Positions 54,370 through 62,850 of a stretch of DNA of 64,000 nucleotides are shown piece after piece. The notes beneath the pieces were generated by a model. That model was given only the letters and a program-made list of their open reading frames with translations, was not told the DNA's origin and searched no databases. Origin of the DNA: JAEXOD01 sp963663265 (GTDB lineage: Bacteria; Bacteroidota; Ignavibacteria; Ignavibacteriales; Melioribacteraceae); NCBI GenBank assembly GCA_963663265.2, contig CAXXXM010000001.1, forward strand, positions 744,001 through 808,000, read 5' to 3'. The stretch's first letter is position 1. Every line of letters starts with the position of its first letter. The position numbers and the translations under genes were made by a program.

Positions 54370-55950
54370 ATGAAAAAAATATTTTTAATATTATTGTTAC
54401 CAAGTATTATTTTTGCTCAGGTTATTACTGATTATAATTTAGATCAAGCTAAAAGTTTTAATAAAGTAATGGATTCAACTCCGGCAAGCAACTCAATTTT
54501 AGATATTGTTGTTGTTAATGATACAATATGGCTTGGTACTACAAAAGGTTTGAGCCGTTCAACTGATGGTGGTACAACTTTTACAAATTACTATAATACT
54601 AATGACTTTGGTACAGAAAGTATTTCAGCATTAGGATACAACAATGGTGTTATTTGGGCTGCAACAGCTCATAATACAAACAAAAATGGGCAGGATTTAG
54701 CAACAGGCAGCGGATTAAGATATTCGACTGATAATGGTTCAACTTGGCATACTGTTGCTCAACCGGTTGATCAGCCGGGTGATTCAAGTATTGTTTATGG
54801 AATTAATACATTACGTGCACTTCCGGTAACTGTTGAAATTAATAATATCACATACGATATAGCTTTTACTAAAAATACTGTTTGGATTGCTTCATTTGCC
54901 GGTGGTTTAAGAAAATCTACAAATATGGGACAAACTTGGGAAAGAGTGATTTTGCCTCCTGATTATTTAAGTTCTATTAAGCCAACTGATCAACTAAATT
55001 TTGCCCTTCAACCTGTTGCCGGTGCATTTGGTAATGAAAGTTATTTGAATCATCGATTATTTTCAGTTGTCTCATCAAACGATTCAACATTATTTGTTGG
55101 AACTGCCAACGGGATAAACAAATCAACTGATAATGGTATCAGCTGGGTAAAATTTAATCATACAAACCAAGATAATCCAATATGTGGAAATTTTGTTGTT
55201 GCATTAACTGCAATCCCCAATACTGATAGAGTAATATCAGCCAGTTGGAAAGCTGAAGATGCATCTGAATATTATGGTGTTAGCATTTCGCAAGATGGTG
55301 GAGAAAGTTGGGAAAATTACTTGGAAGGAGAAAAGGCTCATAATTTTGGTTACATTTATGATTCAGGCGATTTCGCCATTAATGATGATTACATTTTTGC
55401 AGCAACTAATAATGGAATTTTTAGAAGTGGTAATTTTGGCACTACCTGGATTACACCACCAAGCATTTATGATGAGAACTTGGATTTTACTCTTCCAGTT
55501 AATGAAACTGAGTATTATTCTGCAAATGTTTCTAAATCAGGTACATATAATAATATCTGGGTCGGAACTTCATCCGGTCTTGCAAAACTAAAAGAAGTAG
55601 GTGGTGTTTGGAAAGGAAATTGGAAACTATATTTGGCATCACAGCCTTTAGCTTCAAAAGATGAAGCTTATGCATTCCCTAATCCCTTTTCCCCTGATAC
55701 AGAAATTTGTAAAATTAAATTTAATTTGAACAATACAAGCGATGATGTTACTATTCGCATTATGGATTTTGGTATGAATTTAGTACGTACGGTTTTGCAA
55801 AATGCTCCTTATAGTGTTTCTGGGGATAATATTGCTATATGGGATGGTAGAGATGAAAATGGTAATATAGTCCCTAATGGTGTTTATTTTTATAGAATAG
55901 ACAAAGGGGATAATGACCCAATTTTTGGTAAAATTATTGTTTTAATGTAA
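54370..55950 (+). CDS. Secreted beta-propeller protein with FlgD-like C-terminal domain
   Basis: The 526-residue protein has a signal peptide (KKIFLILLLPSIIFAQ). Sialidase/BNR-like blades carry repeated SxDGGxTW motifs (LSRSTDGGTTFTN, STDNGISWVKF, SQDGGESWENY). A C-terminal FlgD-Ig domain begins with AYAFPNPFSPDTE, contains IAIWDGRDENGNIVPNGVYF and ends in GKIIVLM. C-terminal domains with a PNPF motif and this ending are type IX secretion signals or anchors in Bacteroidota/Ignavibacteria. The order, between a lipoprotein and a PorV-like gene, agrees with a secreted surface protein. Confidence 0.8.
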   Translation: MKKIFLILLLPSIIFAQVITDYNLDQAKSFNKVMDSTPASNSILDIVVVNDTIWLGTTKGLSRSTDGGTTFTNYYNTNDFGTESISALGYNNGVIWAATAHNTNKNGQDLATGSGLRYSTDNGSTWHTVAQPVDQPGDSSIVYGINTLRALPVTVEINNITYDIAFTKNTVWIASFAGGLRKSTNMGQTWERVILPPDYLSSIKPTDQLNFALQPVAGAFGNESYLNHRLFSVVSSNDSTLFVGTANGINKSTDNGISWVKFNHTNQDNPICGNFVVALTAIPNTDRVISASWKAEDASEYYGVSISQDGGESWENYLEGEKAHNFGYIYDSGDFAINDDYIFAATNNGIFRSGNFGTTWITPPSIYDENLDFTLPVNETEYYSANVSKSGTYNNIWVGTSSGLAKLKEVGGVWKGNWKLYLASQPLASKDEAYAFPNPFSPDTEICKIKFNLNNTSDDVTIRIMDFGMNLVRTVLQNAPYSVSGDNIAIWDGRDENGNIVPNGVYFYRIDKGDNDPIFGKIIVLM

Positions 55951-55963
55951 TTGGGAGGAAACT

Positions 55964-56953
55964 TTGAAATCGAAAATTTTTATTGCTTTGTTTTTATCTA
56001 CAACTTTAATATACAGTCAAGCTAAATTTAGCGAAATTAGTAGTTATCCGGGTTCCTTTAGCCGAATGGGTTTTGGTGCTCGTGGAATTGGTATGGGTAA
56101 TGCTATGGGTGCAGTTTATACAGGAAACTTAGTCTCATATTATAACCCTGCCATAGGAGTATTTCAAAATGATAATACTGCCCAAGTAGGATATAGCTTC
56201 CTTTCGTTAGATCGCTCATTGAATTTTTTGAGTTTTACACGTAATTTTAAGTTTTCAAGTAAAGATTCTACAAAAATTAGTTATAGAGCAGCCGGAATAT
56301 CTGCAGGGGTTATTAATGCAGGAGTTTCCAAAATTGATGGAAGAGATAATCAAGGAATTTCAACCGGAGATTTATCGACCTCGGAAAACCAATTTTTTAT
56401 TGGGCTTTCAAATAGATTTAGTAAAAAATTTGCAATTGGTGTTGCTGTTAAACTTTACTATTTTAATCTTTATGATGATGTTAATTCAACAAGTATGGGA
56501 TTTGATATAGGTGCTATTTATTTGTTTAATGAAAATTTGTCTGCTGCATTAATTGTTTCGGATATAAATAGTAAATATAAATGGGATACAACAGAATTAT
56601 ATGGACAAGAAGGGAATAATGAAGAGAATAAATTTCCTGTACTTAAGAAGTTATCTGTTGCTTACAATTTTATTGAACCTAAAATATTAGCTGTTGTAGA
56701 AATTGAGAATACTAATGCTGATGCCAACTTTGTAAGATTTGGTGCAGAATACAATGTGTACGAAAACTTATTTTTACGTGCCGGTGTTGATAAAATTAAT
56801 TTGAATAATTCTGATTTTCCGGCTAAACCAAGCTTTGGATTTTCTTACACTTTTGGATTTGAAGGGTGGAAATTGGGCTTTGATTATGCTTATGTTTATG
56901 AACCTTATTCAATAAATAATATTCATGTTTTAGGGTTAAACTTTATTTTATAG
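55964..56953 (+). CDS. PorV/PorQ-like outer-membrane protein
   Basis: A TTG start follows GGGAGGA. The 329-residue protein has a signal peptide (KSKIFIALFLSTTLIYSQ), the conserved entry motif FGARGIGMGNAMGAVYTGNL near residue 37, then SYYNPA near residue 59, and a C-terminal beta-barrel tail that ends in LGLNFIL. These are hallmarks of the PorV/PorQ (UPF0164/PorP-like) group, outer-membrane barrels of type IX secretion. It is followed by a paralogue, so they probably act together with the preceding propeller protein. Confidence 0.8.
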   Translation: MKSKIFIALFLSTTLIYSQAKFSEISSYPGSFSRMGFGARGIGMGNAMGAVYTGNLVSYYNPAIGVFQNDNTAQVGYSFLSLDRSLNFLSFTRNFKFSSKDSTKISYRAAGISAGVINAGVSKIDGRDNQGISTGDLSTSENQFFIGLSNRFSKKFAIGVAVKLYYFNLYDDVNSTSMGFDIGAIYLFNENLSAALIVSDINSKYKWDTTELYGQEGNNEENKFPVLKKLSVAYNFIEPKILAVVEIENTNADANFVRFGAEYNVYENLFLRAGVDKINLNNSDFPAKPSFGFSYTFGFEGWKLGFDYAYVYEPYSINNIHVLGLNFIL

Positions 56954-56976
56954 AAAACTTAGATTTTGAGGAATAA

Positions 56977-57879
56977 ATGAGAAAAATTATTTTTATATTA
57001 TTAGTTTTATTTAGTGTTAATCTACTTGCACAAAATGCCGGTAAAAACGGATTATCATTTATGAAATACGGATTTGGTGCAAAAAATAATGCATTAGGTG
57101 ATTTGGGAGTTGTTTTTGCAAACGATGTTACTGCTTTAAGTTATAACCCTGCATTGCTTGTTAATATGGAAAATATCCAATTAAATATCACTCATAACCA
57201 ATCAATTCAAGATGTAAGAAGCGAAATGATAGGTTTTGGTTTTTCATATGACAAAATTAAATTTGCAATAGGTGCAAACACTACTTCAATTGATGATATT
57301 GAAATTAGAACTGTACCGGGCGAAGCTGTTTCAAGTTTTAATGCAAGTTATTTTTACGGTAGTTTTTCTTCAGGATTTTATTTGACTGAGCAGTTATCTG
57401 CCGGTGCTACAATAAAATATTTGTATGAAAGTATGCTTACTGATGAAGCAACAGGTTTTGGATTTGACTTGGGTTTAGCTTATCAAAATGTTATTGAAAA
57501 TTTGAATTTTGGTTTAGCTGTTCGTAATTTAGGTTCAATGAATAAACTTAGAAATGAAGAAACAAAGCTTCCTAACGATATTAGATTTGGTGCGGCATAT
57601 TTGTTAAGCTTTGAACAATATAATACCGATATTACTATTGGTACAGGTGTAAATAAATATTTTGAAGAAGAAGATACTCATTTTAGTATGGCTGCTGATA
57701 TTTTATATGATAATCTTTTAGCTTTAAGAGTGGGTTATATGACCGGGTATGAAGCAAAAGGTGTTACTTTAGGAATGGGTGTTAACTGGAATGGCTTTAA
57801 TTTTGATTATTCTTATACACCATTTACTTATGACTTAGGCAATGCTCATACAATTTCAGTAGGATATGGTTTTAATTAG
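56977..57879 (+). CDS. Second PorV/PorQ-like outer-membrane protein
   Basis: The 300-residue protein has a signal peptide (RKIIFILLVLFSVNLLAQ), the same entry motif (YGFGAKNNALGDLGVVFAND near residue 32), SYNPALLVN near residue 55 and a terminal beta strand (GNAHTISVGYGFN). It is a diverged paralogue of the previous gene, 23 bases downstream. A terminator follows. The PorQ-versus-PorV choice cannot be made here. Confidence 0.8.
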   Translation: MRKIIFILLVLFSVNLLAQNAGKNGLSFMKYGFGAKNNALGDLGVVFANDVTALSYNPALLVNMENIQLNITHNQSIQDVRSEMIGFGFSYDKIKFAIGANTTSIDDIEIRTVPGEAVSSFNASYFYGSFSSGFYLTEQLSAGATIKYLYESMLTDEATGFGFDLGLAYQNVIENLNFGLAVRNLGSMNKLRNEETKLPNDIRFGAAYLLSFEQYNTDITIGTGVNKYFEEEDTHFSMAADILYDNLLALRVGYMTGYEAKGVTLGMGVNWNGFNFDYSYTPFTYDLGNAHTISVGYGFN

Positions 57880-57918
57880 AATTTAATAAAAATGTTAAAA
57901 TTACAATTAATTTAAGCT

Positions 57919-57948
57919 ATAATTACTTATTTTAGTAATTATTTTTTT
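57919..57948 (+). terminator. Rho-independent terminator-like hairpin
   Basis: ATAATTACT and AGTAATTAT pair perfectly around a TATTTT loop and are followed by seven T. It lies 40 bases after the second PorV-like gene and ends that transcript before the FemAB gene. The stem is AT-rich, so its strength is uncertain. Confidence 0.65.
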
Positions 57949-57971
57949 ACGATATATTTTCGGACTAAAAA

Positions 57972-58934
57972 ATGGAAATAATAGAGTATTCTGAGAAGTG
58001 GAGAGAAAAATGGGATAACTTTGTTCTTGAATCTAATAATGGAACAATGTTTCACCTCCAAAAATTTTTTGATTATCACGTCCCTGGTAAATTTACTTTT
58101 AATCACTTAATGTTTGTTGAAAAAGGGGAGATTAAGGCTTTATTACCAGGGAGTTTACGCAACGGAGTTTTTGAATCTCCTGTTGGGGCATCCTACGGCT
58201 CAATTTGTACAAAAGATATTACATTTAAAGAATCCTTAGATTTGGTTCAATTATTAATTGAATATGGTAAAAAAACCGGAATTAAAGAATTCTTTTTAAC
58301 TCCGGCTCCAATGATTTATGAAGTTTATCAAAATCAAAATTTAGATTTTGCAATGTTGTGGTCTGGGTTTAAGTTTCAATTACATTACATATCAAGTGCT
58401 ATTAAATTAGATAAAGAAAGAGATATTATTGCCCGCTGCCATCCAACAACTCGTAGAAATATTAGAAAGAGTTTGAGTAATCCTGATATTAGAGTTGAAA
58501 TTAATGAAAGATATGATGAGTTTTATCCAATTTTATTGGAAAATAAAGCACGACACAATGTTAAACCAACTCATTCATATGATGATTTAATAAAACTCAC
58601 TCAGTTATTGCCCGATAATTTGAAGTTATTTATGGTTTATTATAAAGATAAACCAATTGCCGGTTCTTCTATGTTTTTTGCTAATCCAACTGTTGCTATT
58701 TGTTTTTATAACATGTTGATTTATGATTATCAATATTTAAAACCTATTCAGCGGGTAATGTACGAGGTTGTTAAATATAGTACAGAAAACAACTATAAAT
58801 ATGTTGATATTGGTGTTTCACAAGATACAAAAGCTGAAAATCCAATGACCCCAAGTATCAATCTTATTGATTTTAAAGAAAAATTTGATGCTAAAACAAT
58901 AATGCGTAATACTTTTCATTTAAAAATTGATTAG
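57972..58934 (+). CDS. FemAB-like GNAT protein
   Basis: The 320-residue protein carries the FemAB/PEP-CTERM-associated GNAT pattern: NNGTMFHLQKFFDYH near residue 22, CHPTTRRNIRKSLSNPDIRV near residue 158, LFMVYYKDKPIAGSSMFF near residue 218 and a C-terminal YVDIGVSQDT. Related proteins attach amino acids or modify polysaccharides at the cell surface. It is the first of three polysaccharide-type genes (with two glycosyltransferases), so glycan decoration is likely. The acceptor is unknown. Confidence 0.75.
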   Translation: MEIIEYSEKWREKWDNFVLESNNGTMFHLQKFFDYHVPGKFTFNHLMFVEKGEIKALLPGSLRNGVFESPVGASYGSICTKDITFKESLDLVQLLIEYGKKTGIKEFFLTPAPMIYEVYQNQNLDFAMLWSGFKFQLHYISSAIKLDKERDIIARCHPTTRRNIRKSLSNPDIRVEINERYDEFYPILLENKARHNVKPTHSYDDLIKLTQLLPDNLKLFMVYYKDKPIAGSSMFFANPTVAICFYNMLIYDYQYLKPIQRVMYEVVKYSTENNYKYVDIGVSQDTKAENPMTPSINLIDFKEKFDAKTIMRNTFHLKID

Positions 58935-58946
58935 TTAGCGGTAAAA

Positions 58947-60089
58947 TTGCGAATAGATATTTATTTTTTAGGAAATGCTTTTAAGGATTCAAGAATTACA
59001 AATTTAACAAATTCTTTAGAGCAAGATGGATATAAAGTAAATGTTATTTCTTTTGATTGGTATACTGAAAATTTTTCTGAAATTTCCGGAAAAATTTCAG
59101 TATACAAGTTAAATAAAAAAAATTCACTTCTTTTTTATATAAACTTTGCCTTAATAACATTAAAGCGTTTAATTTTTAGCGATGCTCAAATGTTTTTTGC
59201 CGAAGATGTTTATACGCTTCCTTTTGTTACTACAATAGCAAAATTAAAACGTGGAATACTAATCTATAATAGCAGGGAGTTTTATGCATTTTTGGGAGGA
59301 TTGACAAATAAAAAACTTCTTCAAAAAACTATTGCTGCAATTGAAAAGTTTTTTATTAAAAAAACAAATTTGGTATTAACAACCGGAGATATGGACTCTG
59401 AATTTCTGGAAAAATTTTACAATATCAATAGAACTTGTGTTATAAGAAATATTCCGTTAAAGAAAACATGTGAAATAAAACATGATTTTCGTAAAGAATT
59501 GAAAATACCCGCGAGTAAAACTTTATTGTTATATCAAGGAGTTTTATTAAAAGGAAGAGGCTTAAAACTACTTATTAAATCATTAGTAAAATTACCGGAT
59601 TGCGTACTTATTATTTTGGGAGAGGGAGTATTAAGAGTTGAACTTGAAAAACTTGCTGCTGAATTAAATGTTAAAAACCAAGTTGTGTTTTATGGTGCAA
59701 TTGAACAAAAAGAATTAAACAAATATACAGCGGGTGCTGATATTGGATTTTCATTAATTGAAAATATTAGTGTAAGTTATTATTATGCTTTACCAAATAA
59801 ACTTTTTGAATATATTAATGCTAATATTCCTATTGTTAGTTCTAATCTTCCCCAGATGAAAAAAATTATAGAACAATATGATGTTGGTAAAATAATTGAC
59901 ATTGAAAATATTGATGAAGAAGAAAAAATTGAAAGAGTAGCAACTTGCGTTATGCAGTTGATTTCATCAAAAGAAAGTTTAGATAATTATAAAGAAAATT
60001 GTAAAAAAGCTTCTTTAGAATTAAACTGGGAAGAAGAGTATAATCGAGCCAAACCAAAACTATTTAAAGATGTTATTAAACGAAATTGA
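58947..60089 (+). CDS. Family 4-type glycosyltransferase
   Basis: The gene starts at a TTG 12 bases after the FemAB stop. The 380-residue protein has a C-terminal GT-B domain: LLYQGVLLKGRGLKLLIKSL near residue 193, LIILGEGVLRVELEKLA near residue 220 and a nucleotide-sugar-binding region with NKLFEYINANIPIVSSNLPQ near residue 295. It would transfer a sugar from a nucleotide donor onto a lipid or glycan in the cytoplasm. Its stop overlaps the next start (TTGA). Donor and acceptor are not visible. Confidence 0.85.
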   Translation: MRIDIYFLGNAFKDSRITNLTNSLEQDGYKVNVISFDWYTENFSEISGKISVYKLNKKNSLLFYINFALITLKRLIFSDAQMFFAEDVYTLPFVTTIAKLKRGILIYNSREFYAFLGGLTNKKLLQKTIAAIEKFFIKKTNLVLTTGDMDSEFLEKFYNINRTCVIRNIPLKKTCEIKHDFRKELKIPASKTLLLYQGVLLKGRGLKLLIKSLVKLPDCVLIILGEGVLRVELEKLAAELNVKNQVVFYGAIEQKELNKYTAGADIGFSLIENISVSYYYALPNKLFEYINANIPIVSSNLPQMKKIIEQYDVGKIIDIENIDEEEKIERVATCVMQLISSKESLDNYKENCKKASLELNWEEEYNRAKPKLFKDVIKRN

Positions 60090-61102
60090 AAAAGCGAATA
60101 TTAATTGTTAGAATTGATAGAATAGGAGATGTAACTTTAACTACATCTTTACCAAGGGAAATAAAAAGGCAGTTTCCTGATGCTTTTATTGCTGTGCTTG
60201 TTAAAGAGTATACAAAAGATATTTATATTAACAATCCCTATGTTGATGAAATTCTTACTGCTGATAATATGCTTGCATGTTCAAAATTAGAAGTATTTAA
60301 GCATGCTGCTTTTTTACGAAAATATAACTTTACGCACTCTTTTTTAATTCTCCCAAATGAAAAAATAAACTATATATTATTTCTTGCGGGTATTAAAAAC
60401 CGTTATGGTACCGGTTATAAATTCTATCAAGCAATAACCGGTGTTAAAGGAATAAGCAGGAATAAATACATTCCTCTAAGGCATGAAGCTGATTATTGTA
60501 TGGATTTTGTAAGGGCTTTAGGAGTAGAAACAAATAATATTTTTCCGGAATTATTCCTTTCAGAAAGTGAAAAAGAAGAAGTTGCTAAAGCCAAAAACGA
60601 AATTTTATTACAGGGTAACAAAAAATATATTGTCGGTATTCATATGAGCAGTGGAAATAGTGCTCCTAATTTGCCAAATATTTATTATAAGGAATTGATT
60701 GAAAAACTAAAACAAAATTTATCTTATCAAATAGTGGTAACCGATAACACTATTGATGAAAGTGTTAAAAATATAGATGGGATATTATATCCTAATATTG
60801 GGCAATCGTTAAGAAGTTCAATACTAAATTTTGCAAAATTGGATTTATTGGTATCTGCCAGTACAGGACCTTTACATTTATGTGCCGGATTAGGAATACA
60901 AACATTTTCGGTATTTTGTCCTTTAACAGCCTGCTCTCCAAAATTATGGGGACCGTTAGGGAATAATGGCGTAGTAGTTATTCCAACTGAGCAATATTGC
61001 AAAAACGAATGTCCAAATGATCCAAAACTTTGTAAGTATAAAAATATAGAAAATTATATGCTCGAGGAACTTATTAATAAAATAAGTTATTATTACAAAT
61101 AA
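60086..61102 (+). CDS. Glycosyltransferase family 9 (heptosyltransferase-like)
   Basis: The 338-residue protein starts at a TTG overlapping the previous TGA. It has the family motif ILIVRIDRIGDVTLTTSLPR at residues 5-24 and the C-terminal STGPLHLCAGLGIQTFSVFC at about 263. This is the ADP-heptose:LPS heptosyltransferase fold. Lipopolysaccharide core or another glycan assembly is probable, in line with the neighbours. Confidence 0.9.
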   Translation: MKKRILIVRIDRIGDVTLTTSLPREIKRQFPDAFIAVLVKEYTKDIYINNPYVDEILTADNMLACSKLEVFKHAAFLRKYNFTHSFLILPNEKINYILFLAGIKNRYGTGYKFYQAITGVKGISRNKYIPLRHEADYCMDFVRALGVETNNIFPELFLSESEKEEVAKAKNEILLQGNKKYIVGIHMSSGNSAPNLPNIYYKELIEKLKQNLSYQIVVTDNTIDESVKNIDGILYPNIGQSLRSSILNFAKLDLLVSASTGPLHLCAGLGIQTFSVFCPLTACSPKLWGPLGNNGVVVIPTEQYCKNECPNDPKLCKYKNIENYMLEELINKISYYYK

Positions 61103-61124
61103 AGTAATAAATAAGAGGATAAAC

Positions 61125-61469
61125 ATGGAAAGATATAAAAAACATATTTTTATATGTGAGAATAAGAGGGAAGAAGGGCATCCGCGAGGTTCATGTGCAA
61201 GCAAAGGTTCAACAGAATTACGTACAATATTTAAGGAAAAATTAAAAGAATTAGGCATGTTAGTAGATGTTCGTCCAAATGCTTGCGGATGCTTAGATGC
61301 CTGTGAACATGGGAGTGTTGTTGTTGTTTATCCTGAACAAGTTTGGTATGGTAATGTTTCTGTTGATGATATTGATGAGATAATTGAATCTCATATAAAG
61401 AACAATATAATTGTTGATAGATTAACTATTAAAGACAAAAAATTTAATAAAGATAAAACAAATGAATAA
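61125..61469 (+). CDS. Thioredoxin-like 2Fe-2S ferredoxin
   Basis: The 114-residue protein has four conserved cysteines in the thioredoxin-like ferredoxin pattern: Cys11 (HIFICENKREEG), Cys24 (RGSCASKGS), and two in the NACGCLDACEHG segment near residue 55. It then has VVVYPEQVWYGNVSVDD. It binds a 2Fe-2S cluster and may pass electrons to other enzymes. Its stop overlaps the start of nth by eight bases, so the two are translated together. Confidence 0.85.
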   Translation: MERYKKHIFICENKREEGHPRGSCASKGSTELRTIFKEKLKELGMLVDVRPNACGCLDACEHGSVVVVYPEQVWYGNVSVDDIDEIIESHIKNNIIVDRLTIKDKKFNKDKTNE

Positions 61470-62088
61470 AAACATTATTAAAATTATCGATTTATTAAGT
61501 GAAGAATATCCAAATGTAAAACCCGCATTGGATTATAATTCACCTTTTCAACTTTTAATTGCCACAATATTATCGGCTCAATGTACAGATGAACGAGTTA
61601 ATATTGTTACTAAAAGTTTGTTCAAAAAATATAAAAAACCTGCTGACTATATTAATGTAACTAATGAAGAATTGGAGCAAGATATATTTTCAACCGGATT
61701 TTATAAGCAAAAAGCAAAGAGTATTAAAAATTGCTGCAAAGATTTAATTGAAAAATTTAATGGTGAAGTACCGGCTGATTTTGATAAATTGAAAGAATTA
61801 CCCGGTGTTGGAAGAAAAACCGCTTCAGTTGTTGCTGGAAATGCTTTTGGAATACCGGCAATTGCAGTAGATACTCATGTAAAACGACTTTCAAACTTAT
61901 TAGGATTTGTCGAAACTTCGGATCCTGAAAAAATTGAGTTGAGCTTAAAGGAGCAATTACCGGAAAGTTACTGGGTTAATACTTCACATTGGTTGGCAAC
62001 ACATGGAAGAAAAGTTTGTTTTGCACGAAAACCCAAATGTGAAGAATGTGTTGTTTGTAAATATTGTCCAAGTTGTAAAAATAAGTAG
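61462..62088 (+). CDS. nth: Endonuclease III
   Basis: The 208-residue protein has the helix-hairpin-helix ELPGVGRKTASVVAGNAFG with catalytic Lys119, the catalytic Asp137 in IAVDTHVKRLSNLLG, and a C-terminal C-x6-C-x2-C-x5-C 4Fe-4S cluster (CFARKPKCEECVVCKYC). It removes oxidised pyrimidines in DNA. All key residues are present. It starts within the ferredoxin gene, which is unusual and may reflect delivery of electrons or clusters. Confidence 0.95.
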   Translation: MNKNIIKIIDLLSEEYPNVKPALDYNSPFQLLIATILSAQCTDERVNIVTKSLFKKYKKPADYINVTNEELEQDIFSTGFYKQKAKSIKNCCKDLIEKFNGEVPADFDKLKELPGVGRKTASVVAGNAFGIPAIAVDTHVKRLSNLLGFVETSDPEKIELSLKEQLPESYWVNTSHWLATHGRKVCFARKPKCEECVVCKYCPSCKNK

Positions 62089-62096
62089 AGATTATT

Positions 62097-62651
62097 ATGG
62101 ATATTCATTTTGATAGGGAACATTGTTTGAAGATTTTACACGAATACACTTTGAGCGAAAGTTTAAGAAAACATGCTTACGCTGTTGAATTATGTATGCG
62201 TGCTTATGCTGAGAAATATGGCGAAAATGCTGATTATTGGGGAAATGTTGGTTTGTTGCACGATTTTGATTACGAAAAATATCCAACTGCTGAAGATCAT
62301 CCAATTAAAGGGGCTGAAATTTTACGTTCTCTTGGTTTTGAAGAAAACTTTGTGAATGCAATACTTTCCCATTGCGAAAGAACTGGGGTTATTAGAGAAA
62401 ATAATATATCAAAAGCATTGTTTGCTTGTGACGAACTTAGTGGATTTATTACTGCCGTAGCTTTAGTTAGACCATCAAAAAAACTGGAAGAAGTTGAAGT
62501 TAAATCTGTTAGAAAAAAGATGAAAGATAAAGCTTTTGCTAAGCAGGTAAGCAGAGATGACATAATTAACGGTGCTTTAGGTCTTGGTGTTGATTTAGAT
62601 GAACATATAAGTTTTTGTATAAATGCTATGCTAAAAGGAAGTAAATTTTAA
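62097..62651 (+). CDS. HD-domain hydrolase
   Basis: The 184-residue protein has HD motifs: SLRKHAYAVELCMRAYAEKY near residue 22, GLLHDFDYEKYPTAEDHP near residue 52 and ILSHCERTG near residue 92. A C-terminal helical part carries KALFACDELSGFITAVALVR. It matches the HDIG-type predicted phosphohydrolase group of about 180 residues. The substrate is probably a nucleotide but is not known. It closes the nth operon; a short, weak AT-rich hairpin (62669-62683) follows. Confidence 0.8.
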   Translation: MDIHFDREHCLKILHEYTLSESLRKHAYAVELCMRAYAEKYGENADYWGNVGLLHDFDYEKYPTAEDHPIKGAEILRSLGFEENFVNAILSHCERTGVIRENNISKALFACDELSGFITAVALVRPSKKLEEVEVKSVRKKMKDKAFAKQVSRDDIINGALGLGVDLDEHISFCINAMLKGSKF

Positions 62652-62710
62652 AGAATTGTAGAGAAATTTTACTATTTTAGTAATTATTTTTACTAAATGG
62701 TCATAATTTC

Positions 62711-62739
62711 TTGACAATCACTTGTGGAATTATTAATTT
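62711..62739 (+). promoter_or_regulatory. Promoter-like sequence before the repeat-containing gene
   Basis: TTGACA at 62711-62716 and TAATTT at 62734-62739 are 17 bases apart in the 199-base gap before the last gene. GAGGAG at 62838-62843 is a good ribosome binding site seven bases before the ATG at 62851. The long leader of about 100 bases is AT-rich and holds no clear structure. Confidence 0.5.
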
Positions 62740-62850
62740 TATTCATCAATTGAAGGCACAATGGGAATATAAGGTGGGTGTCTCCAATTTTATGTTTGAT
62801 TTGTTTTTACTATTTTAATATAGATATACTAATAAATGAGGAGCAATTCA

